From the NCBI RefSeq assembly GCF_000397065.2, contig NZ_KE007306.1:949164-1013163 (forward strand): a DNA stretch of 64,000 nucleotides, read 5' to 3'. The position numbers and the translations under genes are program-made. Below are positions 20,016-29,147 of this stretch, piece after piece. Under the pieces are notes generated by a model. The model saw only the letters and a list, made by a program, of their open reading frames with translations, made no database searches and was not told the origin of the DNA. The DNA is from Marinobacter lipolyticus SM19. GTDB lineage: Bacteria; Pseudomonadota; Gammaproteobacteria; Pseudomonadales; Oleiphilaceae. Every line of letters starts with the position of its first letter. Within the stretch, counting starts at the first letter, position 1.

Positions 20016-20297
20016 TCAGGATTTCTTCTTCGCCCGGTTGAGCCTCGCCTGCTTGGGATCAATCTTCAGCGGCCGGTATAGCTCAACCCGATCACCTTCT
20101 CGCAGCTCATGCGCGGCGGGCGACTTGATGGCCTTACCAAAAATCCCCATGTCAGTATTATCGGGATCGACTTCAGGAAAAACCGCCATGATGCCGGACT
20201 GTTTGACAGCTTCCAGGGCGGTAGTTCCTGCCGGCACCTTGAGACTGATGATTTCCTGCTTGTCCGGACGGGCATAGGCCACTTCCACTCGAATCAT
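20016..20297 (-). CDS. ratB: RnfH/RatB family ubiquitin-like protein
   Basis: This 93-residue protein belongs to the RnfH family of beta-grasp proteins, whose function is unclear and which is almost always encoded next to ratA. The sequence shows MIRVEVAYARPDKQ, the V-P-A-G-T-T-A-L-E-A-V segment and R-E-G-D-R-V-E-L-Y-R-P-L near the end, typical of the family, followed by a basic tail. The start at 20297 has AGGAG seven bases upstream and overlaps the ratA stop by four bases (ATGA). Upstream in-frame codons are ignored because they lie in ratA. Confidence 0.93.
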   Translation of the reverse strand: MIRVEVAYARPDKQEIISLKVPAGTTALEAVKQSGIMAVFPEVDPDNTDMGIFGKAIKSPAAHELREGDRVELYRPLKIDPKQARLNRAKKKS

Positions 20298-20740
20298 TCC
20301 ACAACTCCTGCATACACCATGTCCGCACGCCGACAAAACGCATCCACCATCGTATTGGCAGCCTGACTGAACACCGGACCAAAGGTCATGCGGGACAGCG
20401 ACCCGGAGAACTCAAACTCCAGGGTCAGGATAACCTTGCAAGCATTGTCATCCAGCGCACGAAAGTGCCAGCGACCGGTGAGATCACGGAACGGCCCGTC
20501 CACCAGGCTCATTTCAATGGTCTCGGGGTGATTCAATTGATTGCGAGTGGTCAGACGGTGACGAATCCCGCCCTTGGCCACATCCAGGGACGCGGTGATC
20601 TGCTCCTCGTCCCGGTCATGAATTTCCGCGCCCGCACACCAGGGTAAAAACTCGGGATATCGGGCAATGTCATTAACCAGATGGAACATGCGCTCAGCGG
20701 AGTGCATAACCAGAGCTGTCTTGTCGATCTGATGGGGCAT
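20294..20740 (-). CDS. ratA: RatA family START-domain protein (ubiquinone-binding type)
   Basis: The 148-residue product is a polyketide-cyclase/START-type protein related to E. coli RatA and mitochondrial Coq10, which binds ubiquinone. RatA in E. coli was also reported to act on 70S ribosome assembly. Family features are the M-F-x-L-V-N-D-I-x-x-Y-P-x-F-L-P-W-C segment, the L-T-G-x-W-H-F motif and the C-terminal helix R-M-T-F-G-P-V-F. It forms a translationally coupled pair with ratB and sits in the conserved smpB-ratA-ratB-bamE-fur neighbourhood. Confidence 0.93.
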   Translation of the reverse strand: MPHQIDKTALVMHSAERMFHLVNDIARYPEFLPWCAGAEIHDRDEEQITASLDVAKGGIRHRLTTRNQLNHPETIEMSLVDGPFRDLTGRWHFRALDDNACKVILTLEFEFSGSLSRMTFGPVFSQAANTMVDAFCRRADMVYAGVVE

Positions 20741-20764
20741 TCTTCATCCGGCGGTCGGCTGTAT

Positions 20765-22384
20765 TCAGACACTATGATAAAGGATATCGTCCCGTTTTGG
20801 GCCTTTTTCGGGAGCTGGATCGTTACCCGGTCCATCGTCGTGCCTCGCTGGTCGCGCACCCTCTTCAGCCGGGGCCGATGGCGCAGACTCAGACACCTGC
20901 TCACCTTCACTTCGCGTGCTGTTGGCAGGCGGAACCTCTGCGGGCGCTGCAACCACCGGGTTAATCTGACGACACCACTTCGACTGGTCCCCGCCGCCAC
21001 ATAAATTGTCCAGCGAGAACAGTGTGTAGGAAATCCCGATCACCGCCACCACAACCGGCAGCACCAGTCGCATCACCCAAAACCAGATACGACCGAACAG
21101 CCAGGGTGTATTACCGAGAATACTGAAAGACATCGAGCGAGTCAGACGCCATCCGGTGAACAATGCAATCAGGATCGCCACCAGGGGTATCAGCAACCCA
21201 CCGGTGACCAGCTCCAGCCAACGGAATATCGTCCCGCCCGCCAGCTGGGCATCGGCCCAGATATTAAATGACAACAACGTACCCAGCCCGGCAAAACACA
21301 CCAGCGCCCCCATAATGAAGGCCGACCAGCCCCGGGGCGACCCGGTCCACTCCTGAAACCAGCCAACCACCGGCTCCAACAGGGCCAGTGAGGTTGTCCA
21401 CACAATCAAAACAACCAGCAGGAACGCCGCTGCAATGATGAACTGGCTGCCCGGCAAGGGCGCCAGGGCCACTGGCAGCGAAACGAACAACAGACTGAAA
21501 CCATGCGCTCCATCAAAACTGCCATCGGTGGTCGCGGTGGCAAAAATCAGCACACCGGCCAGAATGGCGATCAGGGTGTCCATCAACACTACCGCAAGCA
21601 CCGAGCGCTTCAGTTTAACCCCGACCGGGGTGTAGGCACCGAAGATGGACCACACCCCCATCCCCAGTCCCAGGGTGAAAAAGGCGTGAAAAAGTGCGGC
21701 TTTGAGACTGCCCAGGCCCACATCCTCCGGCCGGAATTGCAGAATCGCACCCACTGCCCCCTCAAGTCGACCGTGCCACCCAGCCAGGGCAAACAACCCC
21801 AGCAGCAACAACAGCGAAGCCGGCACCAGTGACCGGAAAACGCGCTCCAGCCCCTTGACCACCCCCTGGATAGACACCCAGATCACCAGCACAATAAAGA
21901 ACAGGTGCCATGCCATGAACATCCGGTAGTCACGAGTATCCGACACCAGGTCCGCCAAAACGGCGGTGGCCTCCGCCTCTCCGGCATTATTGAATACACC
22001 CAGAGCGCCGAAGAACACATAAGCCAGTGCGATAGATCCGAACACCGCGGTGTAGGACAGCACCAGAAAAGCCGCAATAATGCTGAGTCTGCCTGCAAAC
22101 ATCCACCAGCGGGAACAGCGGGCACTGCGAATATAACCGTCCATCGCCAGCACAATGCCGTGCCGGGCGTGCCGGCCCATCGCGGACTCCGTCACCATCA
22201 GAGGCAGCGTGACCAGCAACAGGCAGGCCAGGTACAGCAGGATAAACCACCCACCACCGTGCTGCCCCGCCAGATAGGGAAACTGCCACAGGTTGGCAAG
22301 GCCCACGGTGGCACCGACGGCGGCCCAGAAAAAGGTCGACTTTCGGGTCCAGGACCCGATATGTGTTTGATAAGGTGCAGGCAT
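20765..22384 (-). CDS. Sodium-dependent transporter of the NSS (SNF) family
   Basis: This 539-residue inner-membrane protein belongs to the neurotransmitter:sodium symporter family, which co-transports amino acids or related compounds with Na+. The first helix carries the family signature in modified form (VGLANLWQFPYLAGQHGGG), and about eleven to twelve hydrophobic helices follow. The last 70 residues are a charged, proline- and glutamate-rich tail without membrane segments, which is unusual. The substrate cannot be predicted. It is divergent from smpB and has no linked metabolic genes. Confidence 0.88.
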   Translation of the reverse strand: MPAPYQTHIGSWTRKSTFFWAAVGATVGLANLWQFPYLAGQHGGGWFILLYLACLLLVTLPLMVTESAMGRHARHGIVLAMDGYIRSARCSRWWMFAGRLSIIAAFLVLSYTAVFGSIALAYVFFGALGVFNNAGEAEATAVLADLVSDTRDYRMFMAWHLFFIVLVIWVSIQGVVKGLERVFRSLVPASLLLLLGLFALAGWHGRLEGAVGAILQFRPEDVGLGSLKAALFHAFFTLGLGMGVWSIFGAYTPVGVKLKRSVLAVVLMDTLIAILAGVLIFATATTDGSFDGAHGFSLLFVSLPVALAPLPGSQFIIAAAFLLVVLIVWTTSLALLEPVVGWFQEWTGSPRGWSAFIMGALVCFAGLGTLLSFNIWADAQLAGGTIFRWLELVTGGLLIPLVAILIALFTGWRLTRSMSFSILGNTPWLFGRIWFWVMRLVLPVVVAVIGISYTLFSLDNLCGGGDQSKWCRQINPVVAAPAEVPPANSTRSEGEQVSESAPSAPAEEGARPARHDDGPGNDPAPEKGPKRDDILYHSV

Positions 22385-22564
22385 TCAATATTCCGACAGA
22401 GCTGAACCGTCCATTGTAGCGGATGAATCTCCCTCGCTACGACCACCAATAGGGTCTGTCACGCTGATTTCGTGACCGGTCTGGCACTCCTGGGCTACAA
22501 TGCGCGCTTTCCGGTGCGTAGTATGCCCGGTAAATTTTTTTATCCGAACCCGGATTACCGATTC

Positions 22565-23044
22565 ATGAGCAAAAAGAAACCCGGACCTCAGAGCAATACC
22601 ATTGCGCTGAACAAGAAGGCAAAACACGAATACCATATCGAGGAGCGCTTCGAGGCTGGCCTTGCCCTTTTGGGCTGGGAAGTGAAATCCCTGCGTGCCG
22701 GCAAGGCGCAGCTGACGGATGCCTACGTGCTGCTCAAGGATGGCGAGGCGTGGCTGCTGGGTTCACACTTTACCCCGCTGATCACCGCATCCACTCACGT
22801 CATTGCGGATCCCACGCGCACCCGTAAGCTACTGCTGCACGCCAAGGAAATCGCCAAAATCGTCGGCAAGGTCAACCAGAGCGGCTACACCTGCATTCCC
22901 CTGGCCCTGTACTGGAAACAGAACAAGGTCAAATGCGAAATTGCGCTGGTGAAAGGCAAGAAGCTGTTCGACAAGCGGGCTACCGAGAAAGAACGTGACT
23001 GGAACCGCCAGAAGCAGCGCATCCTCCGCGACGCTAATGCCTGA
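22565..23044 (+). CDS. smpB: SsrA-binding protein SmpB
   Basis: SmpB binds tmRNA and delivers it to stalled ribosomes for trans-translation. The 159-residue protein has the conserved N-A-x-x-x-Y-x-I-type start ([17 protein letters not shown]), the L-G-W-E-V-K-S-L-R motif, and the basic C-terminal tail R-D-W-N-R-Q-K-Q-R that reads the empty A site. I use the ATG at 22565 although its ribosome binding site is weak; the upstream frame is not family-like. Its partner ssrA lies 1.7 kb downstream on the same strand. Confidence 0.96.
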   Translation: MSKKKPGPQSNTIALNKKAKHEYHIEERFEAGLALLGWEVKSLRAGKAQLTDAYVLLKDGEAWLLGSHFTPLITASTHVIADPTRTRKLLLHAKEIAKIVGKVNQSGYTCIPLALYWKQNKVKCEIALVKGKKLFDKRATEKERDWNRQKQRILRDANA

Positions 23045-23195
23045 TTCTTGATGCGGCAAATCCATGTCGCATCTGCAACCACTTTCGCCCTCCCCCTGAT
23101 CGGCCTATACTCTTTGGTCTGATCGCCGATGCGCCACGACTCCGTGTCAATGATGTCCGTTCGGCAACTGGATTGCACACAGAACGGAGGGCCTC

Positions 23196-24617
23196 ATGTC
23201 CCTGAGCAAAACCGCCATGTCAGCCGTGGACCGGTCCTGGCTGCGCATGGACAGTCCCACAAACCCGATGATGATTTCAGCGGTCCTGATCTTTGACCAG
23301 CCAATCTCCATCAAACGCCTGAAACGCACCCTGAACGAACGCTTCCTGTGCTTTCGTCGCTTTCGCCAGCGCGTCATCCATGAGGGCGAGCGAGTATACT
23401 GGCAGGATGACCCGCTGTTCGACATCGACAACCACATTCATCGCATCGCCCTGCCCGGTGAAGGCGATAAAGCCGAACTGCAGGCGCTGACCAGTGATTT
23501 GGGCAGCACAGCGCTCGATACTCGCCGTCCCCTCTGGCACATCCATTATATTGATAACTACGATGGCGGCTGCGCCCTGCTGATTCGCATTCACCACTGC
23601 ATTGCCGATGGCATCTCGCTGGTACGGGTGTTGTTGTCCCTGACCGACAAGACACCGGAGACCAAACTCAGCCACATCGTCAGCACCGCGCCGCCAAGTC
23701 AACCGGAGACAGGTGGCAGCCTTCACCGCTTTACCCAACGCGTGCTCGACAGCGGCCAAACCGCCCTCGAACAAGGCCGGTTGTTCCTTGACTCACTGCG
23801 CAGGGAGCCGGATTACCCGATCAAGATGGCGACCACAGCCGGCAACATCGCCATGGACGTGATCAAGCTTGGCGCTGCGCGATTTGAACCCAAAACCGGA
23901 TTGCGCTCGCCCCTCAGCGGCCGCAAACAGGTGGCCTGGGCCGAGCCCCTGAGCCTGGCGGAAGTCAAACTCTGCGCCCGGGCATTGAAAGGCACCGCCA
24001 ACGACGTGCTGCTGTGTGCGGCGGCAGGAGCACTCCAACGCCATTTCCGGGAAACCGGGGAGCACATCCCCGAATGTGGCATTCGCGTCGCGGTACCCTT
24101 TAACCTGCGCCCCCTTAATCAACCCATCGAAACGCTCGGCAACCAGTTCGGGCTGGTATTGGTATGCCTGCCGGTCGAAGTGAATTGTCCGTTGATGCGT
24201 TTCCGCCAGGTGCAGGAGAACATGAACCGCCTCAAACGCTCCTACCAGGCCCAGGTGACCTACAGCCTGCTGGATCTGTTTGGCCGTGGCCCCGACATCC
24301 TTGAGCGGCGGGCACTGGCACTGCTGAGCAACAAGGCCTCTGCCGTGCTGACCAACGTGCCGGGCCCCAAAGAAGCGGTCTACCTGGCCGGCGCAAAACT
24401 GGTTCAGCCCATGTTCTGGGTGCCACAGAGCGGCAATATCGGCATTGGCATGAGCATCTTCAGCTACGCCGGCACCGTGCAGTTTGGGATCACCATCGAC
24501 AGGGCCATCAAAGCGGACCCGAATGCGGTGATGGGTTATTTCCGTGACAGCTTCGCGGAACTGAGAGACGCCGCCTTACAACGCAATGAGCCAACAACGG
24601 TCCAGACCGCCAGTTGA
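23196..24617 (+). CDS. Wax ester synthase / diacylglycerol acyltransferase (WS/DGAT)
   Basis: WS/DGAT enzymes esterify acyl-CoA with fatty alcohols or diacylglycerol to make storage wax esters and triacylglycerol at the membrane. The 473-residue product has the catalytic HHxxxDG motif (residues 133-139, within IRIHHCIADGISL), an N-terminal family opening (M-S-A-V-D-R-S-W) and the C-terminal N-V-P-G-P segment near residue 388. Length is normal. GGAGG lies 5 bases upstream of the ATG. The gene separates smpB from ssrA. Marinobacter species are known for several such enzymes; which lipid this copy makes is not visible. Confidence 0.92.
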   Translation: MSLSKTAMSAVDRSWLRMDSPTNPMMISAVLIFDQPISIKRLKRTLNERFLCFRRFRQRVIHEGERVYWQDDPLFDIDNHIHRIALPGEGDKAELQALTSDLGSTALDTRRPLWHIHYIDNYDGGCALLIRIHHCIADGISLVRVLLSLTDKTPETKLSHIVSTAPPSQPETGGSLHRFTQRVLDSGQTALEQGRLFLDSLRREPDYPIKMATTAGNIAMDVIKLGAARFEPKTGLRSPLSGRKQVAWAEPLSLAEVKLCARALKGTANDVLLCAAAGALQRHFRETGEHIPECGIRVAVPFNLRPLNQPIETLGNQFGLVLVCLPVEVNCPLMRFRQVQENMNRLKRSYQAQVTYSLLDLFGRGPDILERRALALLSNKASAVLTNVPGPKEAVYLAGAKLVQPMFWVPQSGNIGIGMSIFSYAGTVQFGITIDRAIKADPNAVMGYFRDSFAELRDAALQRNEPTTVQTAS

Positions 24618-24667
24618 GGTAGGTACAAGTCCCCTGACCGGATACATAAAACTTAACAAGGAAGCCC

Positions 24668-24697
24668 TTGAAGTTGCGGGAACCGCCCACATATACT
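24668..24697 (+). promoter_or_regulatory. Sigma-70 promoter of ssrA
   Basis: TTGAAG (24668-24673) and TATACT (24692-24697) are spaced by 18 bases. The expected start falls within a few bases of the mature 5' end of tmRNA at 24706. Confidence 0.65.
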
Positions 24698-24705
24698 GTC
24701 GGTGA

Positions 24706-25070
24706 GGGGACGACATGGCTTCGACGCTGGTGGCAAACCCTTGGGTGCATGTCGAGATGGCAGCCAATCTCGTTAATCCAAAGCTGCAACGCAATAGTCG
24801 CAAACGACGAAAACTACGCACTAGCAGCGTAAGCTGCTAGTCGTCCTGACCGGGTCGCCCGTAGCCCGGAAGCAACATCTCAGGACGTCATCGCTTACGG
24901 GATGCTCCTTTAACCAGAGTTCACTGGCTAAAGGCTAAGATTTAAAGAACTCGGTTCCTGCACCCTGGCTCTCGGGTCGCTTGAACTTAAATCAATAGAG
25001 AGACGCTAAGCATGTAGACCTCAAGGCTGAGTACTGGCGGACGCGGGTTCAATTCCCGCCGTCTCCACCA
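24706..25070 (+). ncRNA. ssrA: Transfer-messenger RNA (tmRNA)
   Basis: tmRNA rescues stalled ribosomes and tags the unfinished protein for proteolysis. The 365-base gene begins GGGGACGACATGGCTTCGAC and ends with a T-arm GGGTTCAATTCCC and CGTCTCCACCA, giving a seven-pair acceptor stem with one G-U pair and an encoded CCA. The tag reading frame at 24800-24832 encodes A-N-D-E-N-Y-A-L-A-A and stop, so the mature tag ends in the ALAA degradation signal. A promoter lies directly upstream and a terminator directly downstream. Confidence 0.97.
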
Positions 25071-25081
25071 AACTCTCCGAG

Positions 25082-25112
25082 AAAAGCCCCTGATTTCAGG
25101 GGCTTTTTTTTG
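25082..25112 (+). terminator. Intrinsic terminator of ssrA
   Basis: AGCCCCTGA pairs with TCAGGGGCT around a two-base loop, followed by eight T. It starts about 12 bases after the CCA end of tmRNA. Confidence 0.85.
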
Positions 25113-25156
25113 GCTCAATTATTGAGCGGCATACAGAACCCACTAAGCCTCCACCG

Positions 25157-25834
25157 CTATTCATCCGCTTCTATTTCTTCACCCTGCCCGATTGGCTCCA
25201 GATCCGCCGGCGTTCGGACGGGCTCTATTACCAAGGGTTGTCTAATCTGCGTTTTTAGCAGGTGCTGCAGAGGATCGGTATTGGTCAGGCACGGATCCAG
25301 CCACATATCGAAATCTTCAGGGGTGAGCATCAGGGGAATGCTCTTGGGGTGGATGTGGCTGAACCTGGGGTGTGGGGGCAAGGTGACGATGGTGAACGAC
25401 GGTACTATCTCGCCCTGAAAGTCCCAGAGTTCATAGAGGCCCGCAAAGGCTATGGCACTGTCCAGTGGATGAATGTTGTAACACTGCTTTCTGCCCTTTT
25501 CTCCTGTCCATTCATGGAAGCCGCTAGCCGGGATGATGGCGCGTTGGGAGTGGAATCGTTTTTTCCATAACGGGCTGCTTCCCAGGCTTCCCGATCGGGC
25601 GTTGAAGGTGCTGTATTTCGGTGAAGGCCGGTAACCGGTGCCATCCGGCTTACGCTCAATGAGAAGCGACCAGATAGCATCTTCCTGGGTTCTGCCCCGG
25701 CTGGTTTCGTAAACTATCTGGCCTTTTGCTCCGGGCGCTATATTGAGCCGGGTTTGAGCGCGGATGTGGATGCCCAGGATATCCAGCAGAAATTGGATCT
25801 TTGGGTCGTCAATTACGTTGTAACGCCCACACAT
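25157..25834 (-). CDS. SRAP-domain (YedK/HMCES family) abasic-site shield protein
   Basis: SRAP proteins form a covalent thiazolidine link with abasic sites in single-stranded DNA through the N-terminal cysteine and so shield them. The 225-residue product has the active residues at the expected places: Cys2 (MCGRYN), Asn78 (FNARS), Glu108 (SGFHEW) and His162 (IHPKSIP). The last of these replaces the usual H-x-R-M-P form but keeps the histidine. The ATG at 25834 is required to expose Cys2 and has GGGGAGG five bases upstream; an upstream ATG is rejected. It is convergent with ssrA. Confidence 0.92.
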   Translation of the reverse strand: MCGRYNVIDDPKIQFLLDILGIHIRAQTRLNIAPGAKGQIVYETSRGRTQEDAIWSLLIERKPDGTGYRPSPKYSTFNARSGSLGSSPLWKKRFHSQRAIIPASGFHEWTGEKGRKQCYNIHPLDSAIAFAGLYELWDFQGEIVPSFTIVTLPPHPRFSHIHPKSIPLMLTPEDFDMWLDPCLTNTDPLQHLLKTQIRQPLVIEPVRTPADLEPIGQGEEIEADE

Positions 25835-25984
25835 GAGGACCTCCCCTCTCCCCGACATTACTCAGAGTGCGAATGTGTTCACGCCTTAGTCTAGTATGCG
25901 TACTGTTAGACTCGGTTTTTTTATCAGAACCCGGGGCTCACCAGTTTCCAATTATCAGCTGTAATGCGCACAGGCAATCTCACT

Positions 25985-26581
25985 ATGCGGGATGACAACG
26001 ATCCCACCACCATGCAACAGCTTCTTGATCAGATTCGGGCATCCAGCGAGGGTTTGGAGCATGTGCCGGTGGCAAACATTCTGGAGGCAGTCGGCGAGCG
26101 CTCATTCGGTCCGGTGGTGTTGCTGGCGGGGTTGATTACGATTGCACCACTGATCGGGGACATTCCCGGGGTGCCGACGCTGCTTGGCATGGTGGTCGTA
26201 CTGACACTCGGACAACTGTTATTCCGTCGCCATTCAATCTGGCTGCCAGGCTGGATTTCCGGGCGGCAGGTACCCAGAGGGAAGCTGGTAAAGGGTGTGG
26301 ACTGGCTGCAAAGGCCGGCGCGGTTTCTGGATCGTATAACAAAACCCCGACTCACATGCCTGGTGAATGGCCCGGGGCTTTATGTGATGGCACTGATCTG
26401 CATAGCGGTGGCACTGGCCATGCCCGCTATGGAATTGGTGCCTTTCAGCGCCAATGGCGGAGGCGCTGCGTTAATGGCCTTCGGATTGGCAATTGTCGTC
26501 CGGGACGGATTGGTGGCGTTAATCGCAACGACAATCACCGGGTTGACTCTCTGGTTTATTACCAGCAGTTTGATCCTGTAG
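25985..26581 (+). CDS. ExoD-family membrane protein
   Basis: The product (198 aa) belongs to the ExoD family, named after a Rhizobium gene affecting exopolysaccharide and alkali tolerance; its biochemical role is unknown. The conserved E-A-V-G-E-R-S-F-G-P-V-V-L-L-A-G-L segment (about 36-52) is clear, followed by I-G-D-I-P-G-V-P-T and several hydrophobic segments (about 52-80, 130-150 and two near the end). The start is uncertain: an ATG seven codons upstream (25964) is also open, and neither has a strong ribosome binding site. It stands alone between SRAP and the pycR cluster. Confidence 0.82.
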   Translation: MRDDNDPTTMQQLLDQIRASSEGLEHVPVANILEAVGERSFGPVVLLAGLITIAPLIGDIPGVPTLLGMVVVLTLGQLLFRRHSIWLPGWISGRQVPRGKLVKGVDWLQRPARFLDRITKPRLTCLVNGPGLYVMALICIAVALAMPAMELVPFSANGGGAALMAFGLAIVVRDGLVALIATTITGLTLWFITSSLIL

Positions 26582-26619
26582 GCACACAGAACATTTTGCC
26601 GCGATCCATCCGCTACTGG

Positions 26620-27579
26620 TTAGCCTGAAACCGAAGGACTCCTCCGCGCAAAGAGCCTCTCAAACTGAGAGATATTCTGCTGAATATAATCAATAAACGC
26701 CCGCATAGCCGGCGTGGGGTGCTTGGCCTGGGGATAGACCACACACCAACTCCTGCGAAGGGGAAAGCCCGCCAGATCAACGATGCGCAGGCTTCCGAGG
26801 GCCAGTTCCGACAGGATACTCAGTTTGGGCAATACCGCGACCCCCAGCCCGGCCAGGACGGCATGCTTCACCGCATCGTTGGAACCGAGTTCCATGCTGG
26901 GACTCACTCGCAGGCGGTGGTGCTGGCAGTGCAGCTCCAGGGCCAGGCGGCTGCCGGAGCCTGACTCCCGCACCAGGAGTTCGCTGTCGAGGAATTCCTG
27001 GGCACTTACCTCACCCTGATCAAGCAAGGGATGCCCGTAAGGGGCTACCGGGACCAGTTCGTTGTCGAGAAACGGAAGGGACGTCAGCGGTCGCTCGCTG
27101 GGCACCATACCCATGATGGCCAGGTCATCACGATTGTCGTTCAAGCGCTGCAGGGCCGTTGCCCGATTCACCACCGTCACCGATACACTGACCTGGGGAT
27201 TCAGGTTCAGGAAGGCCCTTAACAGGTACGGCACCACATACTGGGCCGTATTGACCGCCACCAGCTTGAGCTCCCCGGCGACCTGGCCCTGCATGGCGGC
27301 GAGGTTGGTCTGGATCCGCACCAGTTCGCCAAAGATCGCTTTGACGCAGCGTGCCATTTCTTCCCCGGCAGCGGTGCAATACAGTCGCCGCCCCACATAC
27401 TCGAACAGGGGCATGCCCAAAGCCTGCTCCAGGTGGCGCACCTGGCTGCTGACCGCCGGCTGGGTCAGGCCTAACAGTTCGCCCGCCTTGCTGTAACTGT
27501 GCAGATCGTATACTGCCTTGAATACCTGAAGCTGCCGGAAGGTCAGGCGACTGGCCAGTTTTTGAACACTCAACGGCAT
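26620..27579 (-). CDS. LysR-family regulator, probable regulator of pyruvate carboxylase (PycR-like)
   Basis: This 319-residue LysR-type protein has the N-terminal winged helix (LTFRQLQVFKAVYDLHSYSKAGELLGLTQPAVSSQVRHLE spans about residues 12-51) and a periplasmic-binding-protein-like effector domain. It is divergent from pycA with 133 bases between, the same layout as pycR-pycA in Pseudomonas aeruginosa. I use the ATG giving MPLSVQKLASRLTF; another ATG seven codons upstream is possible. An inverted repeat in the shared promoter region (27604-27619) is a candidate binding site. The regulated target and effector are inferred from context only. Confidence 0.85.
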   Translation of the reverse strand: MPLSVQKLASRLTFRQLQVFKAVYDLHSYSKAGELLGLTQPAVSSQVRHLEQALGMPLFEYVGRRLYCTAAGEEMARCVKAIFGELVRIQTNLAAMQGQVAGELKLVAVNTAQYVVPYLLRAFLNLNPQVSVSVTVVNRATALQRLNDNRDDLAIMGMVPSERPLTSLPFLDNELVPVAPYGHPLLDQGEVSAQEFLDSELLVRESGSGSRLALELHCQHHRLRVSPSMELGSNDAVKHAVLAGLGVAVLPKLSILSELALGSLRIVDLAGFPLRRSWCVVYPQAKHPTPAMRAFIDYIQQNISQFERLFARRSPSVSG

Positions 27580-27603
27580 AAGTACTAGAGCCCCTCTCAT
27601 TCC

Positions 27604-27619
27604 ATAAGGTATTACTTAT
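27604..27619. promoter_or_regulatory. Candidate LysR operator in the pycR-pycA intergenic region
   Basis: ATAAG-N6-CTTAT forms a perfect five-base inverted repeat of LysR-box size. In addition GGTATTA (27608-27614) recurs inverted as TAATACC at 27651-27657. Both lie between the divergent start codons in very AT-rich DNA. Confidence 0.45.
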
Positions 27620-27712
27620 ATATAAACAAAATAATATCAATTTTTACTGCTAATACCTATTCGCTACTCTTTCTTCGACCTTCATTCGGGACGACTTAAT
27701 GAGGAATCTCCC

Positions 27713-29128
27713 ATGTTGAAGAAAGTTCTGATTGCCAACCGGGGCGAGATCGCAGTCCGCATCGTGCGGGCCTGTGCCGAGATGGGCATTCGCTCGGTCG
27801 CCATCTACACCGAGCCCGACCGCTATGGGTTGCACGTCAAGCGGGCCGACGAAGCCTACTCCCTGGGCGAAGACCCACTGGCGGGCTACCTGGACCCGGC
27901 ACGCATCGTCAACCTGGCGGTGGAAACCGGCTGTGACGCCATCCACCCGGGTTATGGCTTCCTGTCCGAGAACGCGGAATTCGCCCGCCTGTGTGAGCAG
28001 AAAGGGGTGACTTTTATCGGCCCGAAATCCGGGGTCATCCACAAGATGGGGGACAAGACTCAGGCCCGGGACAGCATGCGCGCCGCAGGCGTTCCCATAA
28101 CTCCGGGATCGGAAGGCAACCTGGACAGCCTCGAGGAAGCTTTGCAACTGGCCAATGAGATCGGCTATCCGGTGATGGTCAAGGCTACCTCGGGTGGCGG
28201 CGGCCGCGGTATCCGTCGCTGCGACACGCCGCAGGAGTTAAAGGCGCAGTACCCCCGGGTTATCTCCGAAGCCACCAAGGCGTTCGGCTCCGCCGAAGTG
28301 TTTATGGAAAAGTGCATCGTCAATCCTCGCCACATTGAGGTGCAGGTGCTCGCCGACAGCCAGGGGAACGCCGTACACCTGTTCGAGCGGGATTGCTCGA
28401 TCCAGCGCCGCAACCAGAAGTTGATTGAGATTGCCCCCAGCCCGCAGTTGACTCCGGAGCTTCGCGACTACATCGGTAGCCTGGCCGTTCGCGCGGCAAC
28501 GGCGGTGGGCTATGAAAACGCAGGCACCGTGGAATTCCTGCTGTCCGGCAACGAAGTCTACTTTATGGAAATGAACACCCGGGTGCAGGTGGAGCACACC
28601 ATCACCGAAGCCATCACCGGCGTCGACATTGTCCGCGAACAGCTGCGAATTGCTGCCGGCCATCCGCTGAGCTATCGCCAGGAAGATATCCAGTACCGTG
28701 GCTATGCCCTGCAGTTCCGGATCAACGCCGAGGACCCGAAAAACGACTTCCTGCCCAGCTTCGGTCGCATTACTCACTACTACGCGCCGGGCGGGCCGGG
28801 CGTGCGGGTGGATACGGCCATCTACACCGGTTATGAGATTCCACCCTACTACGACTCCATGTGTCTGAAGCTGGTGGTCTGGGCGCTGACCTGGGACGAA
28901 GTGATCGCCCGCGGCAAACGCGCCCTGGACGATATGCGCCTGCACGGCATCAAGACCACAGCCACCTATTATCAGCAGATCCTGGACCATCCGGACTTCC
29001 GGAACGGTACGTTTGACACCAGTTTTGTGCCCAGCCACCCGGAACTGCTGAACTATTCAACCAAGCGCGACCCCGCTGAAATTGCGCTGACCATTGCTGC
29101 CACTATCGCCGCCCATGCCGGCTGGTAA
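27713..29128 (+). CDS. pycA: Pyruvate carboxylase subunit A (biotin carboxylase)
   Basis: This subunit carboxylates biotin on the partner subunit with ATP and bicarbonate. The 471 residues show the biotin-carboxylase fold: N-terminal KVLIANRGEIAVR, the H-P-G-Y-G-F-L-S-E-N segment, the ATP-grasp glycine loop SGGGGRGIR, and M-N-T-R-V-Q-V-E-H near residue 285. It resembles AccC, but pairing with a carboxyltransferase-biotin subunit and a PycR-like regulator supports the two-subunit pyruvate carboxylase found in pseudomonads, an anaplerotic enzyme making oxaloacetate. Confidence 0.9.
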   Translation: MLKKVLIANRGEIAVRIVRACAEMGIRSVAIYTEPDRYGLHVKRADEAYSLGEDPLAGYLDPARIVNLAVETGCDAIHPGYGFLSENAEFARLCEQKGVTFIGPKSGVIHKMGDKTQARDSMRAAGVPITPGSEGNLDSLEEALQLANEIGYPVMVKATSGGGGRGIRRCDTPQELKAQYPRVISEATKAFGSAEVFMEKCIVNPRHIEVQVLADSQGNAVHLFERDCSIQRRNQKLIEIAPSPQLTPELRDYIGSLAVRAATAVGYENAGTVEFLLSGNEVYFMEMNTRVQVEHTITEAITGVDIVREQLRIAAGHPLSYRQEDIQYRGYALQFRINAEDPKNDFLPSFGRITHYYAPGGPGVRVDTAIYTGYEIPPYYDSMCLKLVVWALTWDEVIARGKRALDDMRLHGIKTTATYYQQILDHPDFRNGTFDTSFVPSHPELLNYSTKRDPAEIALTIAATIAAHAGW

Positions 29129-29147
29129 TCCGCAGGAGGAACGAGAT

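Noticed and set aside
24706..25860. Genomic island integrated at the tmRNA gene
   Set aside because: No integrase, no repeated 3' end of ssrA, and the next gene is an ordinary SRAP gene.
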